Shown here: positions 62,701-64,000 of the stretch, piece by piece
Position numbering within the stretch: position 1 is the stretch's first letter
Layout: the number at the start of each line of letters is the position of its first letter
Assembly: GCA_965213735.1 (NCBI GenBank)
Contig: CBDCAB010000005.1
Location: forward strand, 620,001-684,000
Reading direction: 5' to 3'
Length of the DNA stretch: 64,000 nucleotides
DNA from: CALDTK01 sp965213735
Lineage (GTDB): Bacteria > Bacteroidota > Bacteroidia > Chitinophagales > Saprospiraceae
The notes under the pieces: generated by a model
Seen by the model: the letters and a program-made list of their open reading frames with translations, nothing else
Told to the model about the DNA's origin: nothing
Database searches by the model: none
Made by a program: the position numbers and the translations under genes

Positions 62701-63264
62701 GTGACTGCCTCCGCAAATCGTATCGACAACCTGCTCGCCAACTACGCCGAACACGTTAACGTGCGCTGGCGTCCAGGCGTGTCGGCCATGGAGCGCGTCA
62801 TGTTCTGTGTGTATGATCGCGAACTCGAGCGTAACCTCAAGCTTCGGCTCGGTGACTTCGAACACGCTACTCGCAATGCTCAGCATGCGTGGGCCCCCTT
62901 TGATCTATCAGATACTTATGGTTTTTGGCTCGGCCAACAGGAGTACCGTGAAAATTACTTCAAGCAGCCCAAGCTACTGAGTACTGTGCACAAGCGGTAT
63001 CTCCTCTACCTGGAGGAGCATTTTGCAGCTTTCGCCAAAACCCAACCCGAACTCGACAACACCGTAATAGCCCTAATAGGCGTAGGTAGTCTGTTTGGCA
63101 TCTTGCGCATTAGAGAAGTGGTCGAGACTTTCGCGCCTCATGCCACCGGACGCCTCGTCGTATTCTTCCCAGGCAGCTACCAAGACAACAACTACCGACT
63201 ACTCGATCAACACGACGGCTGGAACTATCTAGCCGTACCCATAACCTCCGATAAGATATACTAA
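62701..63264 (+). CDS. brxB: BREX protein BrxB (DUF1788)
   Basis: 187 residues from a GTG at 62701, two bases after the brxA stop; an upstream ATG in the same frame lies inside brxA and would add unrelated sequence. Family pattern: ERVMFCVYDRELERNLKLRLGDFE, IALIGVGSLFGILRI, GRLVVFFPGSYQDNNYRLLD and GWNYLAVPI at the end. The stop overlaps the brxC start as TAATG. The dispersed word sits at 63028. Confidence 0.9.
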   Translation: MTASANRIDNLLANYAEHVNVRWRPGVSAMERVMFCVYDRELERNLKLRLGDFEHATRNAQHAWAPFDLSDTYGFWLGQQEYRENYFKQPKLLSTVHKRYLLYLEEHFAAFAKTQPELDNTVIALIGVGSLFGILRIREVVETFAPHATGRLVVFFPGSYQDNNYRLLDQHDGWNYLAVPITSDKIY

Positions 63265-64000
63265 TGGCAGACTTCAAGACCAATCGCCAGGTCTACAAAA
63301 ATGACCCAAGTACCCGCAAACTTGAAAACCAAGGCGTCGCCAATGTCAACGATGACCGCAGCGCCGAGCAGCAAACTGTGCTCCGCTACGAACTTGAAAC
63401 CTTCGTTTGCAACGGGCAGTACGCTGATGGTCTGGAGAAAATTCTGGCAAGTTTCGTCGCCAATATTGACAAGCCCGAGCAGCCCGCCGTATGGGTGAGC
63501 GGGTTTTACGGAAGTGGAAAGAGTCACCTCGTTAAAATGCTAAGGGCGCTGTGGGTAAACGAGTCCTTTTCTAATGGCGACCACGCACGCACCATTGCCA
63601 AATTACCCGTAAGAGTAAGTGATCTACTTAAAGAACTCGATGCCGCCGGTAGTCGCGTGAAAGGCGGAGTACACGCTGCATCAGGTACGCTAGGGGCTGG
63701 GGCCAATGGCTTGGTGCGGCCTGCCTTGCTGTCTATCATCTACAAATCGCTAGATCTGCCGGAGGCCCACCATGAGGCTACGTTCGTGCTCTGGCTCAAA
63801 CGAGAAGGTAAGCTCAATACAGTCCGGGAATTACTAGCAGCAGCCGGGCGTTCATTCGATGAGGAGCTTGCAAATATGTTTGTGAGCCCGCCCCTTCACC
63901 AGGCATTGCGCCAAATATTTCCAGACACTTTCATAGAAAATAGCGATGTAGGCAGCCTGTTGCTCGCAGCTTATCCTCCCAGAGAAGACGTAACCAACAC
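63264..64000 (+). CDS. brxC: BREX P-loop ATPase BrxC, 3' part outside window
   Basis: 245 codons are visible before the window ends; BrxC is normally over 1100 residues. The segment VSGFYGSGKSHLVKML (78-93) holds Walker A GFYGSGKS and is the BrxC signature. BrxC is the large AAA-type ATPase of BREX that works with the methyltransferase PglX and phosphatase PglZ, expected to follow. Order brxA-brxB-brxC is that of type I BREX. Confidence 0.92.
   Translation, partial: MADFKTNRQVYKNDPSTRKLENQGVANVNDDRSAEQQTVLRYELETFVCNGQYADGLEKILASFVANIDKPEQPAVWVSGFYGSGKSHLVKMLRALWVNESFSNGDHARTIAKLPVRVSDLLKELDAAGSRVKGGVHAASGTLGAGANGLVRPALLSIIYKSLDLPEAHHEATFVLWLKREGKLNTVRELLAAAGRSFDEELANMFVSPPLHQALRQIFPDTFIENSDVGSLLLAAYPPREDVTN

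Overview
The window comes from a Bacteroidota chromosome, most likely a Saprospiraceae/Lewinella-type bacterium (the group name is inference). Support: a complete moxR-DUF58-batA-batB-batC-batD aerotolerance-type operon, a long Lgt of the Bacteroidota type, OmpA and WG-repeat exported proteins, a TAnnTTTG-type promoter, and many intergenic repeats. No rRNA, tRNA or CRISPR array was found.

Left edge (1-11.9 kb, all minus strand): one compact operon, cas6-cmr1-cmr2(cas10)-cmr3-cmr4-cmr5-cmr6, followed by two different CARF-HEPN (Csx1/TM1812-type) ribonucleases, a small unassigned CRISPR-linked protein, and a PIF1-like helicase that runs off the window. Most junctions are 4-base overlaps or gaps of under 10 bases. 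Cas10 keeps its GGDD cyclase motif but has no HD nuclease, so the expected antiviral output is cyclic oligoadenylate signalling to the two HEPN RNases. cas1, cas2 and an array are absent here, so crRNAs must come from elsewhere.

12-24 kb: moxR, a secreted protein of unknown function, DUF58, a membrane protein, batA, batB, batC, a short BatD-like protein and batD, all on the plus strand. The operon is bracketed by arrays of one GC-rich repeat family, in opposite orientation on its two sides. Between DUF58 and the next gene a 92-bp unit is present four times and leaves a chain of overlapping mini-ORFs.

24-52 kb: mostly housekeeping and envelope genes (ssb, a sugar dehydrogenase, dnaX, lgt, an SDR, an ArsR-like regulator, OmpA proteins, clpB, an FAD/Fe-S oxidoreductase, a nucleoid-associated protein, a serine hydrolase and lipoproteins), with intergenic spaces holding several small repeat families. 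A 14-15 bp word, GCTTTCGCCAAAACC and close variants, recurs about 30 times across the whole window, in genes and between them.

52-58.6 kb: a mobile-element pile-up. An S9 peptidase gene is cut off by an IS1380-type element, an IS66-type element sits inside the IS1380 transposase gene with a recognisable target duplication, and a decayed third transposase lies beyond.

58.6-64 kb: a second defence region. A two-gene minus-strand module (an ABC/OLD-like ATPase and an unassigned 346-residue partner) is divergent from a BREX locus (brxA, brxB and the start of brxC), which continues past the window. The ATPase plus partner pair, and the helicase and small protein attached to the type III-B operon, are the best candidates for undescribed biology.
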